Below are positions 43,995 through 53,449 of a stretch of 64,000 nucleotides of DNA, in pieces (position 1 is the first letter of the stretch; every line of letters begins with the position of its first letter). The DNA lies in contig JAESUZ010002613.1 of assembly GCA_017311185.1 (NCBI GenBank), positions 372,001 to 436,000 of the forward strand, in the 5' to 3' direction. The DNA is from Proteles cristata cristata (lineage: Eukaryota > Chordata > Mammalia > Carnivora > Hyaenidae). A program made the position numbers and the translations under genes. The notes below the pieces were generated by a model, which saw only the letters and a program-made list of their open reading frames with translations, was not told the origin of the DNA and did no database searches.

Positions 43995-44105
43995 AAAAGA
44001 GCGAAGGGGACTCGGCCGCCATGTTAGGAGTGCTGGGACGGTTCCGCGGATCCTGGCTGAGGTTTTAGGGAGTGTGCGAGCCGAGTGGTGGTGCAGGTGG
44101 GGACG
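43995..44105 (+). other. Candidate first exon of plus-strand gene
   Basis: Inferred start near the YY1 motif; candidate donors are GTGCAG|GTGGGG (exon end 44096) and GGGACG|GTGAGG (exon end 44105). It contains ATG at 44021 opening a 15-codon frame (MLGVLGRFRGSWLRF) closed by TAG unless spliced at the weak AG|GTTTTA at 44061-44062. The peptide is basic with no acidic residue, as in mitochondrial presequences, but this may be only an upstream ORF. Gene not identified. Confidence 0.4.
44014..44025 (-). promoter_or_regulatory. YY1-type motif overlapping an ATG
   Basis: Minus strand AACATGGCGGCC. YY1 sites of this form are often found within about 30 bp downstream of transcription starts, which places the plus-strand start near 43990-44010. 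Confidence 0.65.
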
Positions 44106-44420
44106 GTGAGGTGATAAACCAGTGGGAGAGCCTAAGGCCCGAACCTGGGGACCTGGGTGTGGAGGCGGCATCTGGGGACAGATTGTAGGGCGGGTCCGGC
44201 TGGAGGCTGAATCAAGAGGCCGGCTGCGCCTCGGCCTCATGGTCCAGCAGGTTGTATATAGGCCCTCTACATCTCTTGCACCTTTTTCTTATTAAGAGGT
44301 TGAGGGAGTACGTTTGCTTCTGGGCTCAGAGCATCATTTATGCTCACTAACAGGACACTCGGAGCGGTTGGTGTCTTTGTTGGGCTGCGGGGACTCCGGA
44401 CGGCCACCCGTCTAACTTGG

Positions 44421-45550
44421 ATCGGAGGAGCCAGCTTCTACCCACGGAGTTGGGTCATTTCACCCAATTTTATTTTTACCTTTTTGTCATTGATATTCCA
44501 GCCTTACTTACTCCTCCGCAGTTTTAGACCCCCATTGGCTTTTCATAAAGGAATGATTTATTTGCAGGCGGGTTCAAAGAAATCGATGTCGAAGAATCGA
44601 TGTTGGCTCCAGTAGCCAAGTTGGGAAGGGACGGTGCTTTGGCGCCGCAGTTAAGAGTAAGAAGGGTCTAAAGGAGTAACACCCGGTTTAAAATGCCCAG
44701 AATGTTTTTGATAACAGGCCCATAGACAGCTGGCTATCGGTTTCGGAGTAACGTGAGTTCTGGGATAAACCAGAGTGTATGCCAGTATGTAAAATACAGA
44801 CAAGACCGGATGTTCATTAGCATTAATCACCAACTGATTTTAAAAATACGCTGCGTTTCATCTGTGGTATTCCATATATACGATTACTTTAAGAACTAAT
44901 TTTTTTAAACCGAAACCAAAGTCACTTTAAGTTAAATAATAACTGTAAGTTATCTTGCACACTATCTCAAATGAAATGTATTTTTTTTTTCTAATTGTGT
45001 TACTGAAACAATGCAGTGTATTTGTTCTTTTTCAGAGTCTGTGTACACTGTGAAAGATGGAAATTTTCTTTTCCTCCTGAGGGTGTCTGAAGGGTTAAAA
45101 ATGCGATAATACTTTAAGCTGTTTTTCTCCCTTTTGCACAATTCTGAAAAAAAAAAAACTTGTTACTTTGGGTCAGTAAGGGTATGCATTTCACCTCTCT
45201 TTTAGTAGTTTGTAGTATTACAGCTGATGAATGCACTCTCCTATCAGGAAAGGCAGGCAAAGTGATTAAAGTGATAAAAACACTGTAGAGAGTCTTTCAG
45301 ATGTATGCAGGTGATAACTACAAAAATATAAAAGAATGATCCGCCTTGTTTCTGAGAAGAAGTCACAAGATGAAAGGCTTTGTTTCATTTTTAACAAAAG
45401 TTATATGTGTTGGTTTCATTTATCAGTGCAATACTAAGGGAAAGGCTCATACAAATACTTCTTTTCAGAAATACCTTCTTTGCAAGTAATGGTGGTAAGT
45501 ATAGGAAAGGGAACAAAATGCTGTTTTATTTCTGACCTTCAGTATAACTA
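44421..45550. other. No gene seen; likely first-intron sequence
   Basis: Unique-looking AT-rich sequence right of the promoter, without exons I can defend. Confidence 0.45.
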
Positions 45551-45568
45551 TGAAAGTATTTTACATTT

Positions 45569-45748
45569 TTTTCAAATGTGTATTTATTTTTGAAAGAGAG
45601 AATATGAGTAGGGGAGGGGCAGAGAGAATGGGAGACAGGATCCAAAGCGCTGACAGCAAAGAGCCTGATGTGGGGCTCAAACTCATGAACTGTGGGATCA
45701 TGACCTGATCCAAAGTCTGCCACTTAAGCAACTGAGTCAGGTGCCCCT
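45569..45748 (-). mobile_element. Can-SINE, antisense
   Basis: Flanks AAGTATTTTACATTT (45554-45568) and AAGTGTTTTACATTT (45749-45763). Confidence 0.93.
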
Positions 45749-45992
45749 AAGTGTTTTACATTTAACAGAGAGAAAATTGAGTGGATCGGTTTGCATTTAG
45801 GCTTAGTTTCAAACTCTTAAAATATTCTTAGGGGTTGGTGGTTCACTGGTGTGTCTTATTTTGCAAACCTTTAGTGAATCTTGTTCGTTGTATAAAATAT
45901 TTATATAAGCAATAACATATCAATCTGAGTTACTATGGAAGACAAATTTGCAGGGGCAGGGGGAAGATTGCTTAGAAATCTTGTATGTGAGA

Positions 45993-46218
45993 GGGGCGCC
46001 TGGGTGGCTTAGTCGGTTAAGCGTCCAACTTTCGCTTAGGTCATGATCTCGCAGTTCGTGGGTTCGAGCCCCACGTCGGGCTCTGTGCTGACTGCCCGCT
46101 CAGAGCCTTGGAGACTGTTTCAAAGTCTGTGACTCCCTCTCTCTCTGACCCTCCCCTGCTCGCACTGTCTCTCTCTCTCTCTCTCTTAGAAATAAATAAA
46201 ACATTAAAAAAAAAAAAA
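45993..46218 (+). mobile_element. Can-SINE, young
   Basis: Perfect 19-bp target duplication AGAAATCTTGTATGTGAGA at 45974-45992 and 46219-46237. Near-consensus head GGGGCGCCTGGGTGGCTTAG, and the ACTTTCGCT subgroup marker. By its intact flanks and head, the youngest-looking SINE in the window. Confidence 0.97.
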
Positions 46219-46239
46219 AGAAATCTTGTATGTGAGAAA

Positions 46240-47140
46240 CTAGACGTATATGATGCAGTGATTTCTATAGTGTGTAATTTGTCGTATGTTTAGGTAGTTT
46301 GGATCCAGGCTTACATCCATTGGACATCTAACCATAAAGAGATGACACATCTGTTTAGTATCTAAAAAAGACTCTGATTTAACCTCCAACTTTTAGGGGA
46401 AAAAAGTCTACATTCTTCTTTAGAAATTTTATTTACAAAATTAATGCTTGAGGAGTTGGACACCAGCTTCTGAAAGATTAGTGTCAGTGATCCAGAGAAA
46501 ACACTGGATTAGGAGAACGTTGAAAAGTGGTATTAGGAATGCTTGAGTTGGATAAAGTAACTTAAATTCTTCTTCATCTCAGAAAAGAATTAGGGTATTG
46601 ATTTGTATTATAATTATAGGTAGCTTATTAAAGAGTATTGAATCATTTGCTCTTATGGCAAGGTTTTTTTTTCAACAGCATCAAGTGTCAGGATCACGTA
46701 GAAAGCTCTGAAAATATATAGCTGTTGTCCACTCATCTGTTGAATTATTCTGCTGGGTTGGAACCCGTTATTGGGTATTTTTAAAACTATGAGTGAGTGT
46801 ATAGGGGTAGGGTAGAGTAGGTCTTTACATCCCATATTTGTGTTTATTGTGGTGCATTACACTAGTAATAAAAGTTTTGGCGAAGATTATAGGCTTATTA
46901 TTAATTATACCTATAAACGAATTCTGAAAATGTGTAGATGAGGAAATGATCTAGGGATCAGTTTTTACATTGGTGACGGGAGTGGGTTGGGGGAGATTTA
47001 GTTTAGCCTTAAGAGTACCATGATATTGTGAGTTATCTGGATATTTCTTAGAGTAAGAGTTGAGCATAATCCTAAGAAAGTAATGATAAGAGACACTTAC
47101 TCAATAAGAGCCCATGCCATCACAAGGTTATGGTAAAGCT
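46240..47140. other. No gene seen
   Basis: About 0.9 kb AT-rich unclassified intron-like sequence. Confidence 0.4.
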
Positions 47141-47153
47141 GTTCAGATATTTA

Positions 47154-47340
47154 GAGGTTGTTTTTTTGGTTTTTAATCTTAGCAAGAGTGAGGGGAAAAG
47201 GGCAGAGAGAGTGTCCCAAGGAGGCTCCATGCTGAGCATGGAGCCCAACTTGGGGCTCAATCCCACAACCCTCGGATCATGACTGGAGCTAAAATCAAGT
47301 CAGGTGCTCAATGGATTGAGCCACCCAAGTGCCCCAAACT
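47154..47340 (-). mobile_element. Can-SINE, antisense, older canid-like subtype
   Basis: Includes GGCTCCATGCTGAGCATGGAGCCC, the self-complementary block of the CATGGAG-type subgroup. Flanks GTTCAGATATTTA and ATTCAGATATTTA. Confidence 0.92.
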
Positions 47341-47471
47341 ATTCAGATATTTAAAAGAAATAAGTATCTAAAAAGAGGCAACCAGATACTAGAATTTTCT
47401 GAAAATAATTTTTCTCTTCAGTAACACCTTTCCTTCCTGTGAATCCTAAATTTTTAAAATTAATGATGTCA

Positions 47472-47562
47472 GGGCGCCCAAGTAGCACAGTCAGTTGAGT
47501 GTCCGACTCCATTTCAGCTTAGATCATGATCTCACAGATTCATGAGTTTGAGCTATCTGTGT
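47472..47562 (+). mobile_element. Can-SINE, 3'-truncated
   Basis: GGGCGCCCAAGTAGCACAGTC ... GATCATGATCTCACAGATTCATGAGTTTGAGC; tRNA-like head only. Confidence 0.85.
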
Positions 47563-47565
47563 CTG

Positions 47566-48310
47566 CTAAGGAATGAATACAACATCCAAGAAGACAAGCA
47601 TTTGAAATTATGAAAGCAGTCCTAGAATTCAGGCACTGAATCGTTAGGTGAGGGAAGCCCTATTGGATATGGAATGTGAAGACTGGCTTTAGAATTTTGA
47701 GGACTATTGGCCTCCATTCCTGCTGCCTCAGTTTGAAATCTACATTGAATAGCTTGCTCACTATCACAAAAATTAGTAGCATTCTAAGCCTCATTGATAA
47801 TTGCAGCCTCTAGGGATGTTGATGAAGATTAAACAAAATAATTGTGTAAAGCATTTAGCAAAGGACTTTGGAACGTGTAAATTTGTTGTGGATTTTTTTA
47901 GATTTTTTAACAGTTGGGTAAATTCTAACTTTTTTATTGGATGCTTATAAAAATTAGCCGCAGAGTAGTTTAGAGCCACAAGGACAGAGGTTACCTTAGA
48001 TGTACTCTCCCAACAATTTGTTTGGTCAAATATGGATGGCCAAGTTCTGAGCAAAATAGTTCCATTTCTTCCTTTGATAGAGTGATGTGGGACAACAATC
48101 TTTTTCAGTCCATACTGTGTAAAGGAATATAAAATGCCTGTTACTGAGTTTTGTTACTAAGGGATTATAGTTGTGCCTGGGTGACAGAAGTTTTAAAAAT
48201 TACCTAATTTTTGCTTGTGTATCTGTGTAGCTTGAAAAATTCCTAAGTTTATGAAAATCAGGCCCTGTTTTTGTAGAGAATCACTGTAGTTAATTCCCGT
48301 AAAGAAAATG
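47566..48310. other. No gene seen; possible MIR trace
   Basis: A sense-MIR-like trace at about 47660-47880 (CATTGATAATTGCAGCC, GTGTAAAGCATTTAGC). Otherwise unclassified. Confidence 0.4.
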
Positions 48311-48313
48311 ATT

Positions 48314-48425
48314 TCTTTTTAAATGTAGATTTATTTTGAGAAAGAGAGAGGAGAAATCCAAAGCAAACTCAGCAGTACCAGCACAGAGCCAGTCGCAGAG
48401 CTCCACCTCACAAACTGTGAAAATT
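48314..48425 (-). mobile_element. Can-SINE fragment, antisense
   Basis: TTTATTTTGAGAAAGAGAGAGG ... CACAGAGCCAGTCGCAGAGCTCCACCTCACAAACTGTGA; head missing. Confidence 0.8.
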
Positions 48426-48975
48426 ATTCTAATCTGATCACAGAGTTGAGACAAGTAAACTTAAAGGGGAAAAAAATTTTACCAGAAGATCTTTTCAGAC
48501 TCACCTTAGATTAGGTTAAGCGTTTTCTAGTGTACATTTCTGTACGTGAACATCGCATGTGCCATGCAGAGTTTAGCAGTTGGCTTTCTCTAGGGAAGAT
48601 CTTAACACATTCTAGAAACTTTTTAATATTTCATATTTTAAATACTACTTTGAGTTAATATTCAGGAAACTAAAATGTATGTTTTCTAGTCTTAGATGAC
48701 CCATTGTGTTTGTAACAAATTGGCATAATTTTAGCTGTTGGATTTTATAGGCCACTGAAGGTAAATGGAGTAAATAACCCAAGGTCAAGATTTAAAATCC
48801 AAATGTCCATAGTTGATGATTAGCCAGAAAAGTGAGTCCTGTTTATCTTGTGATTCTATTTCTCAGTTTTTAATAGTTTTGGATAATTTTAACACTAGAA
48901 AATATTTCTTTGCAAGAGTTAAGTATATGAAGATGGTTTAATCAAATATAAATGTTTATGAATATAAAGCCTGTT
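48426..48975. other. No gene seen
   Basis: Unclassified AT-rich. Confidence 0.4.
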
Positions 48976-48978
48976 TAA

Positions 48979-49184
48979 AACATTTTTTTTAATGTTTTTT
49001 ATTTTTGAAAGAGACAGAGCATGAGCAGGCAAGGGGCAGAGAGAGAGGGAGACACAAAATCTGAAGCCAGCTCTAGGCTCTGAGCTGTCAGCACAGAGCC
49101 TGATGAAGGGCTCAAACTTCTAGACTGAGATCATGACCTGAGTTGAAGTCAGACGCTTAACTGACTGAGCCACCCAGGTGCCCC
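48979..49184 (-). mobile_element. Can-SINE, antisense
   Basis: Complete; head reads GACTGAGCCACCCAGGTGCC at the right end. Confidence 0.93.
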
Positions 49185-49402
49185 ATAGCCTTTTAAGGAA
49201 ACTGCAGAAATATGTAGTTGAAAACAATTATGCAAGTATGCGCATACTTAAAATTCTTAACTTGATACAGAGTTGTTGAGAGTGCTCTCTGGATTTGAAC
49301 TTGCTGTGAAGGTCAATCCTCACTCATATCATAAACCCTTTTAGCAGTGTTCATCAGTTACCCTTTTAACACCTAACTCATGATTTGATGAATCAAGCAC
49401 AT

Positions 49403-49520
49403 GACTGTTTATCAAATTGAATAGCTTTTTTATCAGAAAAAGCTTTTTTTTATCAAAAAGCTTTAAAAAAAAGCTTTTTTTATCAAATTTGACTGTTTAT
49501 CAAATTGAATAGCTTTTTTA
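49403..49520. repeat. Local duplication with AAGCTTT palindromes
   Basis: A 30-bp block starting GACTGTTTATCAAATTGAAT occurs exactly at 49403-49432 and 49491-49520 (88 bp apart). The 58 bp between holds repeated AAAAAGCTTTTTTTATCAAA-like units and self-complementary AAAAGCTTT sequences. Confidence 0.95.
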
Positions 49521-49571
49521 AACATGGTGAAATATAGCAATTGCAGAAGTGTAGTTTAAGAGTAAACTGCA

Positions 49572-49778
49572 GGGGTTTGTGGGTGGCTCAGTCGCTTGAG
49601 CATTCAACTTCAGCTCAGGTCATTATCTCACAGCTCTGCAGTTTGAGACCCACATAGGGGTCTATGCTGACCGCACAGAGCCTGGAACCTGCTTCAGTGT
49701 CTCCTTCTCTGTCCCTTCCCTGCTCACACTCTGTCTCTGTCTCTCTCCTTCAAAAAATAAACATTAAATTTTTTTTAA
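49572..49778 (+). mobile_element. Can-SINE
   Basis: Perfect flanks AGTAAACTGCA at 49561-49571 and 49779-49789; head diverged (GGGTTTGTGGGTGGCTCAGTC). Confidence 0.93.
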
Positions 49779-49789
49779 AGTAAACTGCA

Positions 49790-50895
49790 AATAACGACAT
49801 ACTACAGCGCTTACATTATAATTGCTGTATTGATACTAAATAGCATCTTAACATAAGTGTAGTAATTAATGGCCTTTACGAGTCTTGAGCTATTTCAGTG
49901 GAATACTTAGTATTCTATTCCAACAATAGTATGGCACATTTCCTCTGTCACCACTGTGGATGTGGTGAAAAGTTAAGTGTTACTTTTGGTGATGAACTTT
50001 ACATTTATTACCTTTTACATTTGACAGTCTCAATGTAAGAATCTCCATTTCAACTCTACTTTGTTTACTCTTTGTATATTTAATGCTGAGTTTTATGTCT
50101 GTTTTGAGTTTCAGTCCCGTGACCCATTTTCAGTATTCATATTTGTGTGTCTTATCAAAATTGTTTGCTTCTCTGTTTCCTGCTGGTCCTGAGATAATTT
50201 ATTGAGAAATTTTTGTTTTTCATGTTACTGTATATTTGCGTGAGCTGGGTTGCTGGATTTTCTCATTTTCCAGATAAACTCTGCTCTTTCACATTCCTGG
50301 GACCTGTTTGGCACTTGTTGGAGTTCTGGGTTGCTTATAATGGAAAAGCTGAAGAATCGAGTACTGAGAAGAAGGCAGATTTCAGGGGTTTGGGGGGAAT
50401 AAATGTTAACTCTGTATTCGTTTATTGTCATGGTCCCAAAGTTAGACCCAGATTTGGAAACCTATCAAACATTCCTGCTTACTATCTACTTAATGTGGGT
50501 AATTATTATCTTAATTGTTAATATTAACTATTAATACCTACTGTTCAGTAGTCTAAGATATGAGATAGACTTTATACAGGTTGTTCATTTATGTGCCTGC
50601 GCCCATTCTGGTTTTCAGTAGGAACTGAAAAATCATGTATGACCCGTTGTAACTTAAGATAATCCTAAATTTCTGGAATATATCTTGATATTGTGTAGAA
50701 TTCACTTCAAGTACAGTTAATAGTTCACAGGTAACTAAAAAATATTTTTTCTGATAATGCTGGCGAGAACATCCTTTTAAAATCATTATAAATTCGTTGA
50801 GGTCAAAATATAACTATAGCCTGTCAGGTATTTGCTTATAGTATTACAAGTTATGATGGATAAATCCTCATAAGATCACAACTTGATTGTGGAAA
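49790..50895. other. No gene seen
   Basis: About 1.1 kb. A frame open at 50213-50521 begins with TTG, not ATG, and has no recognised domain. Confidence 0.4.
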
Positions 50896-50904
50896 GTTGC
50901 TTTA

Positions 50905-51250
50905 GTCAAAAGTACAGACTTCAACAAATCCTAGGTTTGAATCTCAACACTAATGTAACTAGGCATATTCATCATTCTGAGATTTTTAATATTATAAAAA
51001 TAATAGTTGCTGACTTCATTGATTTTTCCTAAAAAGGGAATAAATGAAAATGATTAACATTTAATAAGCACTCAAAAGGCAGTATCGTATAGTGGCTTAG
51101 AGCATAGTCTCAGCCCGTCTACCTGGGTTGAAATCACACTTCTGCCGATTACCATGTAGACTTGGAACAAGTTTTTAAACTACCTCAGTTTCATCTGTGC
51201 ATTGGGAATACTTCCTCACTGGGTTGATACCTAACTTAGTGATACTTTAT
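50905..51250 (+). mobile_element. Two adjacent MIR copies
   Basis: A weak copy at about 50905-51065, then a clear one from 51070: CAGTATCGTATAGTGGCTTAGAGCA ... CTACCTGGGTTGAAATCACACTTCTGCCG ... AAACTACCTCAGTTTCATCTG. Confidence 0.82.
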
Positions 51251-51307
51251 ATAACTACTTTACCTGTATGGTTCCTGTATATAACAAATGTATCCTATAA
51301 TGTCTAC

Positions 51308-51368
51308 ACCGTATATATATATATATGTATGTATGTATAACATACCATTTTATATACATATATATCAT
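51308..51368. repeat. (TA)n/(GTAT)n low-complexity run
   Basis: TATATATATATATATGTATGTATG, followed by ATATACATATATAT. Confidence 0.93.
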
Positions 51369-51616
51369 ACAATGTTTATACCATGATTTACAATTAACTG
51401 AAGGACAGTTAAAAATTGAGAAGGTAAGGAAAGTATTGTCTAAAAACCATTTTCAGGTGATCTCAAGCTTTATGGCCCACTTGAATATTAATCTGTGAAA
51501 AGATTCCAAAAAGATTTCAAGCTTAGCTTGAAAGAAATGCTTTGGAGTCAGGCCTGGGTTATGGATTCTGGGTCTGAAATTAGTAACTAAGATGTCAGCG
51601 TAGGCAAATTAACTTT
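51369..51616. other. No gene seen
   Basis: Unclassified short segment between a TA-rich run and a SINE. Confidence 0.35.
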
Positions 51617-51625
51617 TTGAATCTG

Positions 51626-51783
51626 TTTTTTTTTTTTTTTTTAATATTTATTTTTTAGAGAGTGTAAGCAGGGGAGAGGCAGAGAGAAAGGAAGAGAGAA
51701 TCCCAAGCAGGCTCTGTACTGAAAGATCTCAGGAATTGTGAAATCATGACCTGAGCCAAAATCAAAAGCTACCCAAGCACCCC
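51626..51783 (-). mobile_element. Can-SINE, antisense, internally deleted
   Basis: Long T tract; lost part of the B-box region; flanks TTGAATCTG and TTGAATCT. Confidence 0.9.
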
Positions 51784-51826
51784 TTGAATCTAATCTGTTT
51801 CTTTATGTTTAAAAATGTAGTATTTA

Positions 51827-51954
51827 GGGGCACCTAGGTGGCTCAGTTGGTTAAGCATCCAACTCTTCATCTTAGCTCAGGTCTTGATTTTGGGCTCATG
51901 AGTTCAAACCCTAAACTGGGCTCCATGCTAGGCCCGAAGCCTACTTAAAAAAAA
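51827..51954 (+). mobile_element. Can-SINE, no CT body
   Basis: GGCACCTAGGTGGCTCAGTTGG ... GGGCTCCATGCTAGGCCCGAAGCCTACTTAAAA. Flanks GTAGTATTTA (51817-51826) and GTAGCATTTA (51955-51964). Confidence 0.92.
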
Positions 51955-51964
51955 GTAGCATTTA

Positions 51965-52734
51965 ACAATACCAAATACCTGGCTTTGATACAGTATGATC
52001 TACAGACTTCCAGCATCCAAATCTGGGATAAATGCTAAAAATGCAGATTCCTAGATACACTACTTAAAAAATCCAAGGGTAAGATCCAGGGATCTACATT
52101 TTGAATAAATTCATCGGGTCTTTCTTGAAAGCATCATGGTGAAATAGCTTGCCAAAATTACTTCTAAATATTATAAAGATAGGCCCTTTCTTTTTCGTGT
52201 TTCTCGGTCTTTGCTTTACGCTCAGTAGCTCTTATTCTTGCCATAACTCCAAGACAGATGCCAAAATTTAAAAAATTTTTTCACACATATATTCAGTGAA
52301 AAAGCCCAACCACGTGAGTTGCTTAATTAAGGTGTATAATACAGGTTGTTTTTTTTTTAGGGAAATTAACAAATTACGTTTTAACTAAAACATTTGATTG
52401 AAAAAATGAGTAAAAAGCCCTATAGTACTTTCATTAAAATTTTCGAATAAGAAGCCGTACCTAAAGTATTCTAGACATCCAAAATATCAATATTTGGGGG
52501 CACAGTTTCAATCCATTCTAAATTCATTTTTTTCTTTAAGGATGTATTGAGTAATTATCAAGCTAAAGGCTCTGGAGATAGAGAACCATAGCCTTCTAGA
52601 CTTAACATTTTTAGTGATCTGAACCCCTTTGTGAATCTAATAAAGCCTATGGGTCACTTTCCAAAAATTTTAAAAAAGTGTTTTTAAATGTATAAAGAAC
52701 AGTATATTGGATTGCAGAGGGAGCAAATAGTGGG
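51965..52734. other. No gene seen; possible old DNA-transposon traces
   Basis: GATCTACAGACTTCCAGCATCC and AAATGCAGATTCCTAG at 52000-52060 resemble MER-type DNA-transposon text; not classified. Confidence 0.4.
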
Positions 52735-52735
52735 A

Positions 52736-52868
52736 GCACCGGGGTGGCTCTGTTGGTTGAGCATCAAACTCTTGATTTCTTAGGTTATGATCTCACCCTC
52801 CTCAGGGCCTGTACTGAAAGTACGGAGCCTGCTGGGGATTTTCTCTTTTGTCTCAAATTTTAAAAAAA
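52736..52868 (+). mobile_element. Can-SINE, truncated body
   Basis: GAGCACCGGGGTGGCTCTGTTGG head, reduced body, A-rich end; directly followed by another SINE. Confidence 0.85.
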
Positions 52869-52883
52869 AACAAAGGGAGTGTG

Positions 52884-53082
52884 GGGTACCTGGATGGCTC
52901 AGTCGGTTAAGTGTCTGACTTAAGGCCCAGATCATGATCTCACAGTTTGTGTGTTCAAACCTCAAGTCAGGCTCTGCTGACAGCTCAGAACCTGGAGGCT
53001 ACTTCGTTTTCTGTCTGCCTCTCTGCCCTTCACCCCTGCTCACACTCTGTCTCTCTTTCAAAAGTAAGCATTAAAAACGGGG
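52884..53082 (+). mobile_element. Can-SINE
   Basis: GGGTACCTGGATGGCTCAGTCGG head to AAAGTAAGCATTAAAAAC tail. Confidence 0.92.
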
Positions 53083-53267
53083 GAGCCAATGATAGTTACC
53101 AAAAGCTTTTATATAAAAACAAATATGCTTTATTAACAAGATCTAGCAGTAGCTCTAATAACTTACAACTTCAACAGTGGTGAGTATAAATGTTACTTCA
53201 AATAGTTCACATAACAATTGTAACATGAAAATACAGTTCACATGTGAACTATTAAAAATTGTGTTTT

Positions 53268-53449
53268 GGGGCACCTGGGTGGCTCAGTTGTTTGGGCATC
53301 CTATTCGTGATTTAAGCTCAGGTTATGATCTGGTTCGTGAGTGCAAGCCCCGCATAATGCTCTGCACTGACAAAGTGGAGCCTGCCTGCTTGGGATTCTC
53401 TCTCTGCTCCTCCCCTGCTCTCTCACTCTCAAAAATAAGTGGCTAACCA
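53268..53449 (+). mobile_element. Can-SINE
   Basis: GGGGCACCTGGGTGGCTCAG head, short body; flanks AAAAATTGTGTTTT and AAAAATTGTTTTA. Confidence 0.93.

Larger units (their letters stand above)
43380..44420. promoter_or_regulatory. CpG island / bidirectional promoter
   Basis: CpG density rises sharply compared with the flanks (for example GCGATGTCC, CTATCGCGGG, TTCCGCGGAT, CTCGGCCGCC). It contains two ZNF143/THAP11-type motifs in opposite orientation 40 bp apart, a YY1 motif, a CCAAT box at 43864 (plus), an AP-1-like TGAGTCA at 43661 and no TATA box. A strong splice donor points left on the minus strand and candidate donors point right on the plus strand. Together these indicate a housekeeping-type divergent promoter. 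The two genes were not identified. Confidence 0.85.

Noticed and set aside
43911..44240. 109-codon minus-strand frame across the CpG island
   Set aside because: GC-rich sequence is poor in stop codons; composition is Pro/Arg/Ser-rich without domain, and it overlaps the promoter motifs.
50213..50521. 102-codon plus-strand frame
   Set aside because: TTG start, no homology recognised, no splice pair at its borders.
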